A program made the position numbers and the translations under genes. The notes beneath the pieces are model-generated. The model was given only the letters and a program-made list of their open reading frames with translations, did no database searches and was not told where the DNA came from. DNA of 18,843 nucleotides from JBAXAM01 sp964565935 (lineage in GTDB: Bacteria; Pseudomonadota; Gammaproteobacteria; UBA9339), in assembly GCA_964565935.1 (NCBI GenBank), contig CAZMGW010000021.1, forward strand, positions 1 to 18,843. The letters are read 5' to 3'. This document shows, one piece after another, positions 6,897 to 15,399 of this stretch. Position 1 is the stretch's first letter, and each line of letters opens with the position of its first letter.

Positions 6897-8204
6897 ATGA
6901 AACTTAAACCCGTAGTTGCTTCATTAGTTGTACTTGGGCTGATGACGCCAGCTTTTGCGCATAACGCAAAAAGCGTCGTTGCTCAACAAGCAGTTATCGA
7001 TCAAAATGCAGTAGTTAATACAGTTTGCAGTGAAGGCTGGTTTAACCGTATTACTATTGGTGGTATGGGTAGTGTTGTTGGTATTGCTGGTAATACCGAT
7101 CACCCAGGTGCCTTTGTTCAAAACAGCGGTGGCTCAGACATGTTTGTTAACAATGTTAACTTACTAGCTAATGCTGACTTGAGCAAGTGGTCAAAAGTTA
7201 CTTTAAATTTGGCTTATCTTGGAGCTCCAAGTCAATGGACCATGCAAAATAATGTTGCGGTCACACAGGGACACCAGACTACCAACAAAATTTTTGCTGA
7301 TGAGGCATATGTAACTTTTGCTGACTTATCTAAATCCATGTTTTATTTAAAAGTTGGTAAAACATATGTTCCATTCGGTGACTATAGTGATCAATATGTT
7401 CCATGGCAAATTGAAAGCCCAGCACAGATGCTTTCCCAAACAAATGGCCCAACAGCTATTTTGGGCTTAGCAAGTGATTTTGGTTTCTATGCCAGCATAT
7501 TTGCTCTTAAAGGCGAAACAAGACCAATTGGTGCTAACACCAATGCCATTAGAAACTTCGGTGGTAAGATCGGCTATCAAGACAATTTGTCCCGTTTTGA
7601 ATCACCAAACACCAAGGTAAATGTTAACTTAAGCTATATCCGTAATGTTTGGGATAGCGTATGGTTTACACCAAACACTTCAGCTCCTCAGGATGGATTA
7701 AGTACTGCGCTTCCTAAACGTGATCAAGTTGGTGGTTTAAGCGTCCATTTAGACTTATCACACAAGGATTTCAGTGCTTTTGCTGACTGGACCGGTGCTT
7801 TGAAAAACCTGAGCAGTTCTTATGATGGTGCAACTTCTTATGGTAAGAGCTCTAAGTTTTGGGGTGCTAACATAAATGCTGCTTATGCATTTGAAACCTT
7901 AAATCATGATTCAAGCCTTGGAGTTGGGTATCAATTCTCAGGTAATGGTGATTGGTTTGCAGAGGGGACGCAGACACCAGCAGGCGGTGCTGCAGGTAGC
8001 ATAATTAAAAATAACACAGGTACGGCTGGAGTTGGACTCTTCTCACTAGTGACTCCAAAATGGAGAGCGCTTGCTGAGTATAAAGTCAACTTGTGCAAGC
8101 ATACTGACCTAGGTTTAGTCTATGCCCACAGCAAGAGCTATGACATTAGCTCCGAAGCTCGTAGCACTAACGTAGGTTTTGCACGTTTAGCAGTTAGATT
8201 CTAA
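6897..8204 (+). CDS. LbtU-family outer-membrane porin (single-copy type)
   Basis: This 435-residue protein has a clear Sec signal peptide (MKLKPVVASLVVLGLMTPAFA, cleavage after residue 21) and a beta-barrel composition: alternating polar and hydrophobic stretches, no transmembrane helix, and a terminal Phe in FARLAVRF, the usual BAM signal. Blocks such as LYLKVGKTYVPFG-like FYLKVGKTYVPFGDYSD, FADEAYVTF and GFYASIFALKGETRP resemble the LbtU siderophore-porin family of Legionella. LbtU takes up the siderophore legiobactin; whether this paralogue carries a siderophore or another solute cannot be told. It lacks the N-terminal coiled coil seen in the two downstream paralogues. ATG 6897 follows TAGGAGA. 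It is monocistronic, with its own promoter, a long leader, and a strong terminator. Confidence 0.8.
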   Translation: MKLKPVVASLVVLGLMTPAFAHNAKSVVAQQAVIDQNAVVNTVCSEGWFNRITIGGMGSVVGIAGNTDHPGAFVQNSGGSDMFVNNVNLLANADLSKWSKVTLNLAYLGAPSQWTMQNNVAVTQGHQTTNKIFADEAYVTFADLSKSMFYLKVGKTYVPFGDYSDQYVPWQIESPAQMLSQTNGPTAILGLASDFGFYASIFALKGETRPIGANTNAIRNFGGKIGYQDNLSRFESPNTKVNVNLSYIRNVWDSVWFTPNTSAPQDGLSTALPKRDQVGGLSVHLDLSHKDFSAFADWTGALKNLSSSYDGATSYGKSSKFWGANINAAYAFETLNHDSSLGVGYQFSGNGDWFAEGTQTPAGGAAGSIIKNNTGTAGVGLFSLVTPKWRALAEYKVNLCKHTDLGLVYAHSKSYDISSEARSTNVGFARLAVRF

Positions 8205-8236
8205 ACTGTTAATAGTGTAGATTCATAAGGTTACGT

Positions 8237-8262
8237 AAAAAGCCCGCGAAAGCGGGCTTTTT
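8237..8262 (+). terminator. Rho-independent terminator after the first porin
   Basis: AAAAAGCCCGC (8237-8247) and GCGGGCTTTTT (8252-8262) form a perfect stem with a GAAA tetraloop and a T-run, 33 bp after the porin stop codon. The A and T tracts are symmetrical, so it could also act on the other strand, but no minus-strand gene ends here. Confidence 0.92.
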
Positions 8263-8373
8263 ATTTGGTTTGTCTCGGGTTTCCCAGCCCTATATTTCAT
8301 TTCGTTTGCATCAGGTATGGTTAGTAAGGCCCAAGTTTCTTTAGAGCAAAATTGTTTTAGGTTTGATTTTTAA

Positions 8374-8441
8374 TTAGGACCTTTTGTACAAAAATTTTAT
8401 CCTAAGTCCCCCCTTTATTTTTTTTGCTATCAGTTTATACT
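8374..8441 (+). promoter_or_regulatory. Putative promoter region and palindromic site before the porin pair
   Basis: A perfect 12-bp palindrome TTTTGTACAAAA (8382-8393) is framed by the inverted pair TTAGGA (8374-8379) and TCCTAA (8400-8405). About 30 bp further is TATACT (8436-8441), a good -10 box, with only a weak -35 candidate (TTTATT, 8414-8419). The palindrome could be a regulator site just upstream of the promoter. It does not match the Fur box consensus. Confidence 0.35.
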
Positions 8442-8490
8442 CAGCATTTTTATGATCCCCTAGTAATTTCCAATAAATCGGAGAAAAACA

Positions 8491-9948
8491 GTGAGAAATA
8501 AACTTATCCTTCTGTCTTTTACCACGGCATTATTCAGCAGTACGGCAGTTTTTTCTGTTGTTACCACCAAACCAGCTTCAAATAAAACCATCAGCAGTTT
8601 GAGTGCACGTACCAATGCGCTAGAAGATCAAATTCATTCATTGAAGAGTCAAATTGATCAAATGCAAAAATCAGAGAGCAACTCAGATTCAGATAATGGA
8701 CAGCTTAAAACGTTAATGGAATTGTACGCTCATGGGCCAGCAGTAGTTACCTCACCGGTTTTTGGTTTACGCGGTCCATCAGATAATTATGAATTAATGA
8801 TTAATTTATCTCAAATAAACAAAGACTTATATTTTTTAAAGCTGCGCCAAAAAATGGATGATTATGCGGGAGAAAACGAGATTGCCATTCCGCGCGGCCC
8901 AGTTATGGTTCTTAGCGGTGGTATTGAAGGCCAGATTGTTTATAAAGGTAATGATGGCTATTCAAAAAACTCAAAAACCGATGTTAATTTATATCGTGCG
9001 GAGTTAGATGTTGTTGGTGAAGTGGCTCCATGGGCAACTGGTGTAATGATCATCAACTATGACGATAAAGATAGGAAGAGCAGCGGTGGTAGCGTAGCTC
9101 GCTCTAACAACTCGAGGCTACGAATTGATCGTGCTTGGATAACCCTTGGTGAATTGAACAAATTTCCAGCTTATTTTTCTATTGGGCAGATGTATGCTCC
9201 GTTTGGTCTCTACAAAAGCTTTATGGTGTCGACGCCAGTAACGAGATATTTAGGAAGAGTAAAGGATCGTATGGTTATTCTGGGGTATGAAGACTCTGGT
9301 CTTTACGGTCAGGTTTATGCTTTTTCTGGCGAAACCAAAAAAGACAAGTCTAACGAGATTGTTAGACACGGTGGTTTTAATGCGGGTTACACATACGGAA
9401 GTGGCGATGTTAAGTTGGCAATCGGTGGCGGTATTTTAGGTAATTTGGCCGAATCCCAAGAGATGCAAAATATTTTCGGCGTAGATAAAGTTACTGGAGT
9501 TAGTGCAGAGCGAATAAATTCTCGTGTGCTTGGTTATAATGGACGTGCCAAGTTAGATATTTATAGCTTTACTTTGGTGGCTGAATATATTGGTGCATCC
9601 AAAGCTTTTGATTCGAATGATATTTCATTTAATAGCGTTGGTGCCAAACCACAGGCGCTAGATGTTGAAGGTGCCTATAGCTTTAAAATCAAAGGGAAAG
9701 TCAGCACCTTATTTGCTGGTTATAACCAAACTAGCCAGGCTTTAGCTCTTAACTTGCCAAAACAGAGCTACTTTGCTGGATACAGCATGGCCTTGATGAA
9801 AAATGTTATCGCGGGTATTGAATATCGCCATGATGTGAATTATAACTGGGGAGATACTGCGACATCTACTAATGGAACAGTATTGCTTGGATCAGTTAAA
9901 GGTAGACACAGTAATACCGTGACCACACAGTTAGGCGTTTATTTCTAA
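8491..9948 (+). CDS. LbtU-family outer-membrane porin, tandem copy 1
   Basis: This 485-residue protein starts at GTG (8491), 7 nt after GGAG; the start is fixed by its match to the ATG start of the next gene (RNKLILLSFTTALFSS against KNKIMLVLFTTALFSS). A signal peptide of about 22 residues is followed by a short coiled coil (ISSLSARTNALEDQIHSL), which could form a trimeric periplasmic stalk. Then come LbtU-family blocks: AHGPAVVTSPVFGLRGPSD, FLKLRQKMDD, RGPVMVLSGGIEGQI, AELDVVGEVAPWATG, RAWITLGELN and IGQMYAPFG. It ends in LGVYF with the terminal Phe of barrel proteins. The likely role is passage of a siderophore or other ligand across the outer membrane, by family. It is about 70 % identical by eye to the next gene, 47 bp downstream, with no terminator between them. 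Confidence 0.85.
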   Translation: MRNKLILLSFTTALFSSTAVFSVVTTKPASNKTISSLSARTNALEDQIHSLKSQIDQMQKSESNSDSDNGQLKTLMELYAHGPAVVTSPVFGLRGPSDNYELMINLSQINKDLYFLKLRQKMDDYAGENEIAIPRGPVMVLSGGIEGQIVYKGNDGYSKNSKTDVNLYRAELDVVGEVAPWATGVMIINYDDKDRKSSGGSVARSNNSRLRIDRAWITLGELNKFPAYFSIGQMYAPFGLYKSFMVSTPVTRYLGRVKDRMVILGYEDSGLYGQVYAFSGETKKDKSNEIVRHGGFNAGYTYGSGDVKLAIGGGILGNLAESQEMQNIFGVDKVTGVSAERINSRVLGYNGRAKLDIYSFTLVAEYIGASKAFDSNDISFNSVGAKPQALDVEGAYSFKIKGKVSTLFAGYNQTSQALALNLPKQSYFAGYSMALMKNVIAGIEYRHDVNYNWGDTATSTNGTVLLGSVKGRHSNTVTTQLGVYF

Positions 9949-9995
9949 AATTTAATTTAGGCTTAATTTTTGTAAATTTAAAATCGGAGAGGGAT

Positions 9996-11462
9996 ATGAA
10001 AAATAAAATTATGCTTGTGTTGTTTACTACAGCACTATTTAGCAGCGGAGCAATTCTTGCTGCAAGTGATGTGGCCAAAAAACCAGTTTCAAATAAATCG
10101 ATTAGTAGTTTGAGTGAGCGTACTAATGCGCTCGAGAAACAAGTGCACGCATTGAAGAGCCAGCTTGCTCTAATGCAAAGCCCATCAGGGGAGCAATCTG
10201 ACAATAACCAATTTAAAACCATAATGGAAATGTATGCTCATGGACCAGCCGTAGTCACCTCTCCGGTTTTCGGCTTACGTGGCCCATCCGATAATTATGA
10301 GTTAATGGTTAATTTATCTTGGATAAACAAAGACTTATATCTGTTAAAATTGCGTCAAAAAATGGATGATTATGCCGTTGAAAATGGAATTCCTATTCCG
10401 CGCGGCCCAGTTATGGTTCTAAGTGGTGGAGTTGAAGGTCAAGTTGTTTACAACAATAACTATGAATATTCAAGAAACTCAAAAACCGATATTAATTTAA
10501 CGAGTGCAGAGTTGGACATTGTTGGTGAAGTAGGGCCATGGGCTACCGGCGCTATGATTATTAACTATGATGATGGTGATACCAAAAGTAGTGGTGGCAG
10601 TGTCGCCAGATCAAACAACTCTCGCTTAAGACTAGATCGTGCTTGGATCACATTAGGACAATTAAATAAATGCCCTCTTTATTTCTCCATTGGTCAACTT
10701 TTTGCTCCGTTTGGTAGATATGATAGTTTTATGGTCACGACACCATCTACAAGAGCTTTAGGAAGAGTAAAAGACCGCATGGCAATTTTGGGTTTTGCTA
10801 AAGACGGTTTTTATACTCAAATTTATGGCTTTTCTGGTGAAACCAAGAAAGATACATCTAAGGAATTCGCTAGACATGGCGGTTTTAACGTAGATTACAT
10901 ATATGGAAGAGATAACTTTGGGATGCATGTTGGTGGTGGACTCTTAGGTAATTTGGCAGAGTCCCAAGGCATGCAAGATATTTTGGGTAAAAGTAAGTCA
11001 GGAGCCTCTACAAGCGCAGAGCGGATCAAATCTGGCGTATTTGGTTATAACGGTCATGTCAAATTCGATATTTATGATTTTGATTTGATGGCAGAATATG
11101 TCGGAGCATCCAAAGCTTTTGATTCAGCGGATCTTGCGTTTAATAGCAGTGGTGCCAAGCCATGGGCATTAGATGCCGAAGGAGCATATAGCTTTAGAAT
11201 TAAAGGCAAGCTCAATACCGTATTTGTAGGCTATAACCAAACTGGCCAAGCTTTGGGTCTTAACCTACCAAAACGAAGCTATTTTGCGGGTTATAGCATC
11301 GCATTAATAAAGAATGTTCTTGCTAGCGTTGAGTATCGTCATGATACTAATTACAGCTGGAGCGATACCGCGGCATCTACTAATGGAACTGTAGGAGCCT
11401 CTGATGTTACTAAAGGTAGACACAGCAACACTGTAACTATGCAGTTGGGCGTTTACTTCTAA
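9996..11462 (+). CDS. LbtU-family outer-membrane porin, tandem copy 2
   Basis: This 488-residue paralogue of the preceding gene shares its whole design: signal peptide with likely cleavage after SSGAILA, coiled coil (ISSLSERTNALEKQVHAL), then AHGPAVVTSPVFGLRGPSD, LSGGVEGQVVY, AELDIVGEVGPWATG, IGQLFAPFG and the C-terminal MQLGVYF. ATG 9996 follows CGGAGAGGG. The two copies are most alike in the barrel-proximal blocks and the N-terminal plug-like region. They differ most in the segments between strands, for example after AESQGMQDILG, where surface loops are expected. The arrangement indicates a tandem duplication followed by divergence of exposed parts. The gene ends 18 bp before a bidirectional terminator. 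Confidence 0.85.
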   Translation: MKNKIMLVLFTTALFSSGAILAASDVAKKPVSNKSISSLSERTNALEKQVHALKSQLALMQSPSGEQSDNNQFKTIMEMYAHGPAVVTSPVFGLRGPSDNYELMVNLSWINKDLYLLKLRQKMDDYAVENGIPIPRGPVMVLSGGVEGQVVYNNNYEYSRNSKTDINLTSAELDIVGEVGPWATGAMIINYDDGDTKSSGGSVARSNNSRLRLDRAWITLGQLNKCPLYFSIGQLFAPFGRYDSFMVTTPSTRALGRVKDRMAILGFAKDGFYTQIYGFSGETKKDTSKEFARHGGFNVDYIYGRDNFGMHVGGGLLGNLAESQGMQDILGKSKSGASTSAERIKSGVFGYNGHVKFDIYDFDLMAEYVGASKAFDSADLAFNSSGAKPWALDAEGAYSFRIKGKLNTVFVGYNQTGQALGLNLPKRSYFAGYSIALIKNVLASVEYRHDTNYSWSDTAASTNGTVGASDVTKGRHSNTVTMQLGVYF

Positions 11463-11480
11463 TAGGTCATATTTTTGTTA

Positions 11481-11512
11481 AAAAAGGGCGCATTATCATA
11501 TGCGCCCTTTTT
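11481..11512 (+). terminator. Bidirectional terminator between the porin pair and nth
   Basis: AAAAAGGGCGCA (11481-11492) and TGCGCCCTTTTT (11501-11512) form a 12-bp stem. With A and T tracts on both sides it gives a T-run on either strand. It lies between the convergent ends of the plus-strand porin operon (stop 11462) and the minus-strand nadE-metG-nth operon (stop 11515), so it probably serves both. Confidence 0.9.
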
Positions 11513-11514
11513 GT

Positions 11515-12147
11515 TTAGATGATTTTAAACTGATACGCACACAGTTTATTAATGCAGCAGATTCGGCATTTTGGATTTCTTGCAGTGCACACATATCTTC
11601 CGTGTAATATCAATAGGTTTCCGGCGGTTTTGGCAAATTCTTTGGGAATAATTTTCAGCAGTTGCTCTTCGATTTCTTTCGGTGTTTTTCCCTGAGCAAG
11701 GCCAATGCGATTGGCAACACGAAACACGTGAGTATCAACAGCTATAGTCGGTTTGCCAAAAGCAATATTCAAAATAACATTTGCGGTTTTGCGACCAACC
11801 CCGGGCAGAGTTTCTAGTTCTTCATGCGTTTGGGGAACAGTGGAGTTAAACTTTTTTATCAAAATTTCGCAGGTCTTGATGATGTTGGCGGCCTTGGTGT
11901 TATAGAGGCCTATGGTTTTAATGTGTTTCTTAACGCCAGTAATCCCAAGTTTTAGCATTTTTTGTGGGGTATTGACTATTTTGAATAACCCGGTTGTGGC
12001 TTTATTGACAGTTTTGTCGGTAGTGCGAGCGGAAAGTAAAACCGCAATTAACAATTCAAAATTAGAAGAGTAGACCAATTCCGTGGTTGGATGTTTGATG
12101 GTTGTAGATAAGTTCTTAAAAATTTGAGTAATTATTTTTGGACTCAT
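11515..12147 (-). CDS. nth: Endonuclease III
   Basis: Endonuclease III is a DNA glycosylase/AP lyase that removes oxidised pyrimidines in base-excision repair. The 210-residue product is collinear with E. coli Nth, so that key residues have the same numbers: Lys120 in LPGVGRKTA (helix-hairpin-helix and catalytic lysine), Asp138 in AVDTHVFRV, and the [4Fe-4S] cysteines Cys187, Cys194, Cys197 and Cys203 (C-x6-C-x2-C-x5-C). An unusual point is Arg41 in LLSARTTD, where E. coli has Gln41 (LLSAQATD), a residue near the DNA lesion. The ATG overlaps the metG stop codon in ATGA, so translation is probably coupled. It is the last gene of the nadE-metG-nth operon. Confidence 0.96.
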   Translation of the reverse strand: MSPKIITQIFKNLSTTIKHPTTELVYSSNFELLIAVLLSARTTDKTVNKATTGLFKIVNTPQKMLKLGITGVKKHIKTIGLYNTKAANIIKTCEILIKKFNSTVPQTHEELETLPGVGRKTANVILNIAFGKPTIAVDTHVFRVANRIGLAQGKTPKEIEEQLLKIIPKEFAKTAGNLLILHGRYVCTARNPKCRICCINKLCAYQFKII

Positions 12148-13766
12148 AATGCCAACAAAGTCTCAATATTTTTAATATCCACCCTTTGCATTAGTGGTTT
12201 GAATTCACCAATTTTGTGATTGAGCAGAGGCGTTTTGCGATCCTCCCAGGTAAGGGTACCAATTTGCAAAAACTCCTCAGCATTCGCCACTAATTTTGGC
12301 AAAATTGGTTTTAAAAAAATCATCAGCTGGCGAAATAAATTTATGCTCATAGTGCATACATTTTGCACCGTCGGATCATTTGGATTTTGTTTAATTAAGC
12401 TCCATGGCTTCTTTTCATCAACGTACTGATTGGCAAGATCAGCAAGTTGCATGATGTGGCGCACGGCATTGTTAAAATCACGTTTTTCATAAAATTCACC
12501 GATTTTTTCAGAAAGGTCTAATCCAGCGGCAAATAATTCTGGCGCAGCTAAATCGTCGGACAGCATGCCGCCAAAGTTTTTATTAATAAATCCTGCTGAG
12601 CGGCTGGCAATATTTACTACCTTGCCGACCAAATCGCTATTTACGCGCTGCATAAAGTCAGTGAAGTTTAAATCGATATCATCGATTCCCGCCCCGAGTT
12701 TGGCAGCAAAATAATAGCGCAAATATTCAGGGTCTAGGTGCTTCAAATAATCGCTTGCCAAAATAAAGGTGTTACGCGATTTGGACATTTTTTGGCCGTT
12801 TATCGTGAGATAGCCATGAGCAAAGACGCCAGTTGGTTTGCGTAAATTTGCGCTTTCCAGGATTGCTGGCCAAAAAATCGAATGAAAATAAATAATATCT
12901 TTGCCGATAAAATGATAAAGTTCCGCAGTGCTGTCGCGGTTCCAATATTCATCAAGATCTATTTTTTTGCGAGCGCACAGATTTTTTAAGATTGCGATGT
13001 AGCCCAGAGGCGCATCGAGCCAGACATAAAAATATTTTCCCGGTTTATTGGGGATTTCGAAACCGAAATAAGGGTTGTCGCGAGAAATGTCCCAAGGTTT
13101 TAGTCCCAGTTCAAACCACTCATTAAGTTTATTAACAATTTCTGGTTGCAAGCTTTTTCGTCCCCACATTTTGAGCATGGTCGCATACTTGTCGAGGCGA
13201 AAAAAATAGTGCTCCGACATTTTTTGAATGGGAGGTTTTCCAGAAATGGTAGAAATTGGATTGAGTAAGTCCATAGGCGCATAAGTAGCCCCGCAATTTT
13301 CGCAGTTATCGCCATTTTGGTCTTTAGCGCCACAGCGTGGGCAAGTTCCTTTAATATAGCGATCGGGCAGAAACATATTGGCGCTTTCGTCAAAGGCCTG
13401 TTCAATTGTTTTGGTTTCAATATCGCCATTTTGTTGCAGGCTCTCGTATACTGAATTAGTAATTTCGCGATTTTCTTGCGAATGCGTTGTGTAGTAGTTA
13501 TCAAAATCTATTAAAAAACCGGCAGAGTCTTGTTCGTGTGATATTTTTGCTTCAGTAATCAGCTGTTCAGGGCTAATATTTTGCTTTTGCGCGCTAATCA
13601 TTATTGGCGTGCCATGGGCGTCATCAGCACAAATGTAAAGGCAGTCATGACCTTGAAGTTTTTGCCAACGGACCCAAATATCGGTTTGGATTTGTTCCAA
13701 AATATGACCCAAATGCAGCGGTCCATTGGCGTAAATTAGGGCTGAAGTTGTTAATATTTTTCGCAT
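12144..13766 (-). CDS. metG: Methionyl-tRNA synthetase, short form
   Basis: MetRS charges tRNA-Met with methionine. The class I signatures are present: HLGH (a HIGH variant) in NGPLHLGHILE, the zinc knuckle CPRC-x9-CENC, and KMSKS in GQKMSKSRNTF. The product is 540 residues and stops after the anticodon-binding helical domain (FKPLMQRVDIKNIETLLAL). It therefore lacks the roughly 120-residue C-terminal tRNA-binding/dimerisation domain of the E. coli enzyme (about 677 residues) and resembles the monomeric short form. The frame extends upstream to a TTG at 13781, but ATG 13766 with GAAGGA about 7 nt upstream gives the proper N-terminus (MRKILTTSALIYANG). It begins 4 nt after the nadE stop and overlaps nth by 4 nt. 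Confidence 0.96.
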   Translation of the reverse strand: MRKILTTSALIYANGPLHLGHILEQIQTDIWVRWQKLQGHDCLYICADDAHGTPIMISAQKQNISPEQLITEAKISHEQDSAGFLIDFDNYYTTHSQENREITNSVYESLQQNGDIETKTIEQAFDESANMFLPDRYIKGTCPRCGAKDQNGDNCENCGATYAPMDLLNPISTISGKPPIQKMSEHYFFRLDKYATMLKMWGRKSLQPEIVNKLNEWFELGLKPWDISRDNPYFGFEIPNKPGKYFYVWLDAPLGYIAILKNLCARKKIDLDEYWNRDSTAELYHFIGKDIIYFHSIFWPAILESANLRKPTGVFAHGYLTINGQKMSKSRNTFILASDYLKHLDPEYLRYYFAAKLGAGIDDIDLNFTDFMQRVNSDLVGKVVNIASRSAGFINKNFGGMLSDDLAAPELFAAGLDLSEKIGEFYEKRDFNNAVRHIMQLADLANQYVDEKKPWSLIKQNPNDPTVQNVCTMSINLFRQLMIFLKPILPKLVANAEEFLQIGTLTWEDRKTPLLNHKIGEFKPLMQRVDIKNIETLLAL

Positions 13767-13770
13767 ATTT

Positions 13771-15393
13771 TTATCCTTCAAATCTTGAGGTGATTGGATA
13801 TCTGCGTTCGCGGCCGAAAGCGCAAGTGGTTATCTTAACACCAGGAGGAGATTGGCGCCGCTTATATTCGCTACCGTTTACCATCCCGATTACTTTGGTT
13901 ACGGTTTTGCGAGCAAAACCAGCGGCAATAATTTTATCAACAGACTGTTCGAGTTCAATGTAGTGTTTGAGAATTTCATCCAACACTGGATATGGCGGCA
14001 AACTATCAGAATCTTTTTGGTTTGGCGCAAGTTCAGCAGTGGGCGCGCGCGTGATTGCGGCTTCTGGGATCACTGGCGAGATCTTGTTTCGGTACTTTGC
14101 AAGTCGATACACGAGCGTTTTGGGCACATCTTTAAGTACACAAAAACCACCAACCATGTCGCCGTACAGTGTGGCATAGCCCACAGCCATTTCACTTTTA
14201 TTGCCGGTTGATAACACAATCAGCCCTTTTTTATTAGAAAACGCCATCAGCATAACGCCGCGGCAACGCGCTTGAATGTTTTCTTCGGTTGAATCTTTTG
14301 GTGATTTATTCCATTCTTTTGGCAGGCTGTTTAGGTGCGCTTGGAACGTTTTTTCTATCGAAATTACGGTGTGTTTCACCCCTAAAAGCTTCGATTCCTC
14401 TTTTGCAATTTGGGCGCTTAAGTCGCTTGAATAGCGTGATGGCAAATACAAAGCTTCCACTCTGTCCTTACCAAGAGCATCGACTGCGATCGCCAGAGTC
14501 AAAGCCGAATCAATCCCCCCGGAGACGCCAATAATCGCTCCTTTAAAATTATTTTTTTCGATATAATCCCTCACGCCCAAAACCAAAGCTTGGTACACGC
14601 GCTCTTCGACGCTGCCCAGCGGTAACAACGGTTGTTTTATGGGGGTGACTTTGGGTTTAATTGTAAGATCAATCGGCATTAACTTTTCGACAAAAAACGG
14701 CGCGCGTTGAGTAATGTTACCTTGCGCATTTACCACTATCGAGCCCCCGTCAAAAACCAGCCCATCTTGGCCGCCAACAGAATTAACATAAACGATAGGC
14801 ATTTTTCCCTCACGCGCACGACGCTTAATTACGCTTTCGCGCAGTTGCGATTTTTGCAGATCGAAAGGGGAGGCGTTGATACTGATTAATAACTGAGCGC
14901 CAGCTTTTTTTGCGTCCAGCATTGGTTTTTCAACCCATAAATCGGCGCAAATCGTAATCGCAGTTTTAACGTTTTTGATTTTTACTACACAGGTTTTGGC
15001 GCCCTCGGCAAAATAGCGTTTTTCATTAAAAATACCGTAATTGGCTAAATGCTGTTTGTGATAACTAGCGCGGATTTTCCCATTAAAAATCAAAACCGCT
15101 GTATTAAAACGTTTTTTCTCCTCAATTGTTGGGAGACCCAAGAGGATATAAATATTTTTTACTTTTGTGTGGATTTGTTTGAGGGCTGCTTGAGTTTGTT
15201 TGTATAGTTCCTGGCGCAGCAATAAATCTTCAGGTGGGTAGCCGGTCAAAACCGTTTCCGGAAAAACCACAAGATCAGCCTTTTGTGTGTCGCGGGCGTA
15301 TTTAGCGGCCTTGATTATTTTTTGGGCATTGCCTTTGATGTCGCCAACGATGGTGTTTATTTGGGCTGCTGTAATGCGTAGATTGTTTTTCAT
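13771..15393 (-). CDS. nadE: Glutamine-dependent NAD+ synthetase
   Basis: This enzyme converts nicotinic acid adenine dinucleotide to NAD+ with ATP, taking ammonia from glutamine. The 540-residue product has two domains. The N-terminal nitrilase-type glutaminase shows its triad Glu46 (VVFPETVLTGYPPEDLL), Lys113 (YHKQHLANYGIF) and Cys149 (ITICADLW). The C-terminal NAD synthase has the ATP P-loop SGGIDSA at 291-297, then LPSRYSS, STGNKSEMAVGY and YGDMVGGFCVLKDV. Its presence means NAD synthesis can use glutamine rather than free ammonia. The ATG at 15393 has GAAGGA about 10 nt upstream, and that ribosome-binding site lies in one arm of a long inverted repeat. It is the first gene of the operon with metG and nth. 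Confidence 0.96.
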   Translation of the reverse strand: MKNNLRITAAQINTIVGDIKGNAQKIIKAAKYARDTQKADLVVFPETVLTGYPPEDLLLRQELYKQTQAALKQIHTKVKNIYILLGLPTIEEKKRFNTAVLIFNGKIRASYHKQHLANYGIFNEKRYFAEGAKTCVVKIKNVKTAITICADLWVEKPMLDAKKAGAQLLISINASPFDLQKSQLRESVIKRRAREGKMPIVYVNSVGGQDGLVFDGGSIVVNAQGNITQRAPFFVEKLMPIDLTIKPKVTPIKQPLLPLGSVEERVYQALVLGVRDYIEKNNFKGAIIGVSGGIDSALTLAIAVDALGKDRVEALYLPSRYSSDLSAQIAKEESKLLGVKHTVISIEKTFQAHLNSLPKEWNKSPKDSTEENIQARCRGVMLMAFSNKKGLIVLSTGNKSEMAVGYATLYGDMVGGFCVLKDVPKTLVYRLAKYRNKISPVIPEAAITRAPTAELAPNQKDSDSLPPYPVLDEILKHYIELEQSVDKIIAAGFARKTVTKVIGMVNGSEYKRRQSPPGVKITTCAFGRERRYPITSRFEG

Positions 15394-15399
15394 AATGTG

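Noticed and set aside
13604..14534. Several plus-strand open frames across the metG start and nadE
   Set aside because: They are antisense to conserved, motif-bearing genes.
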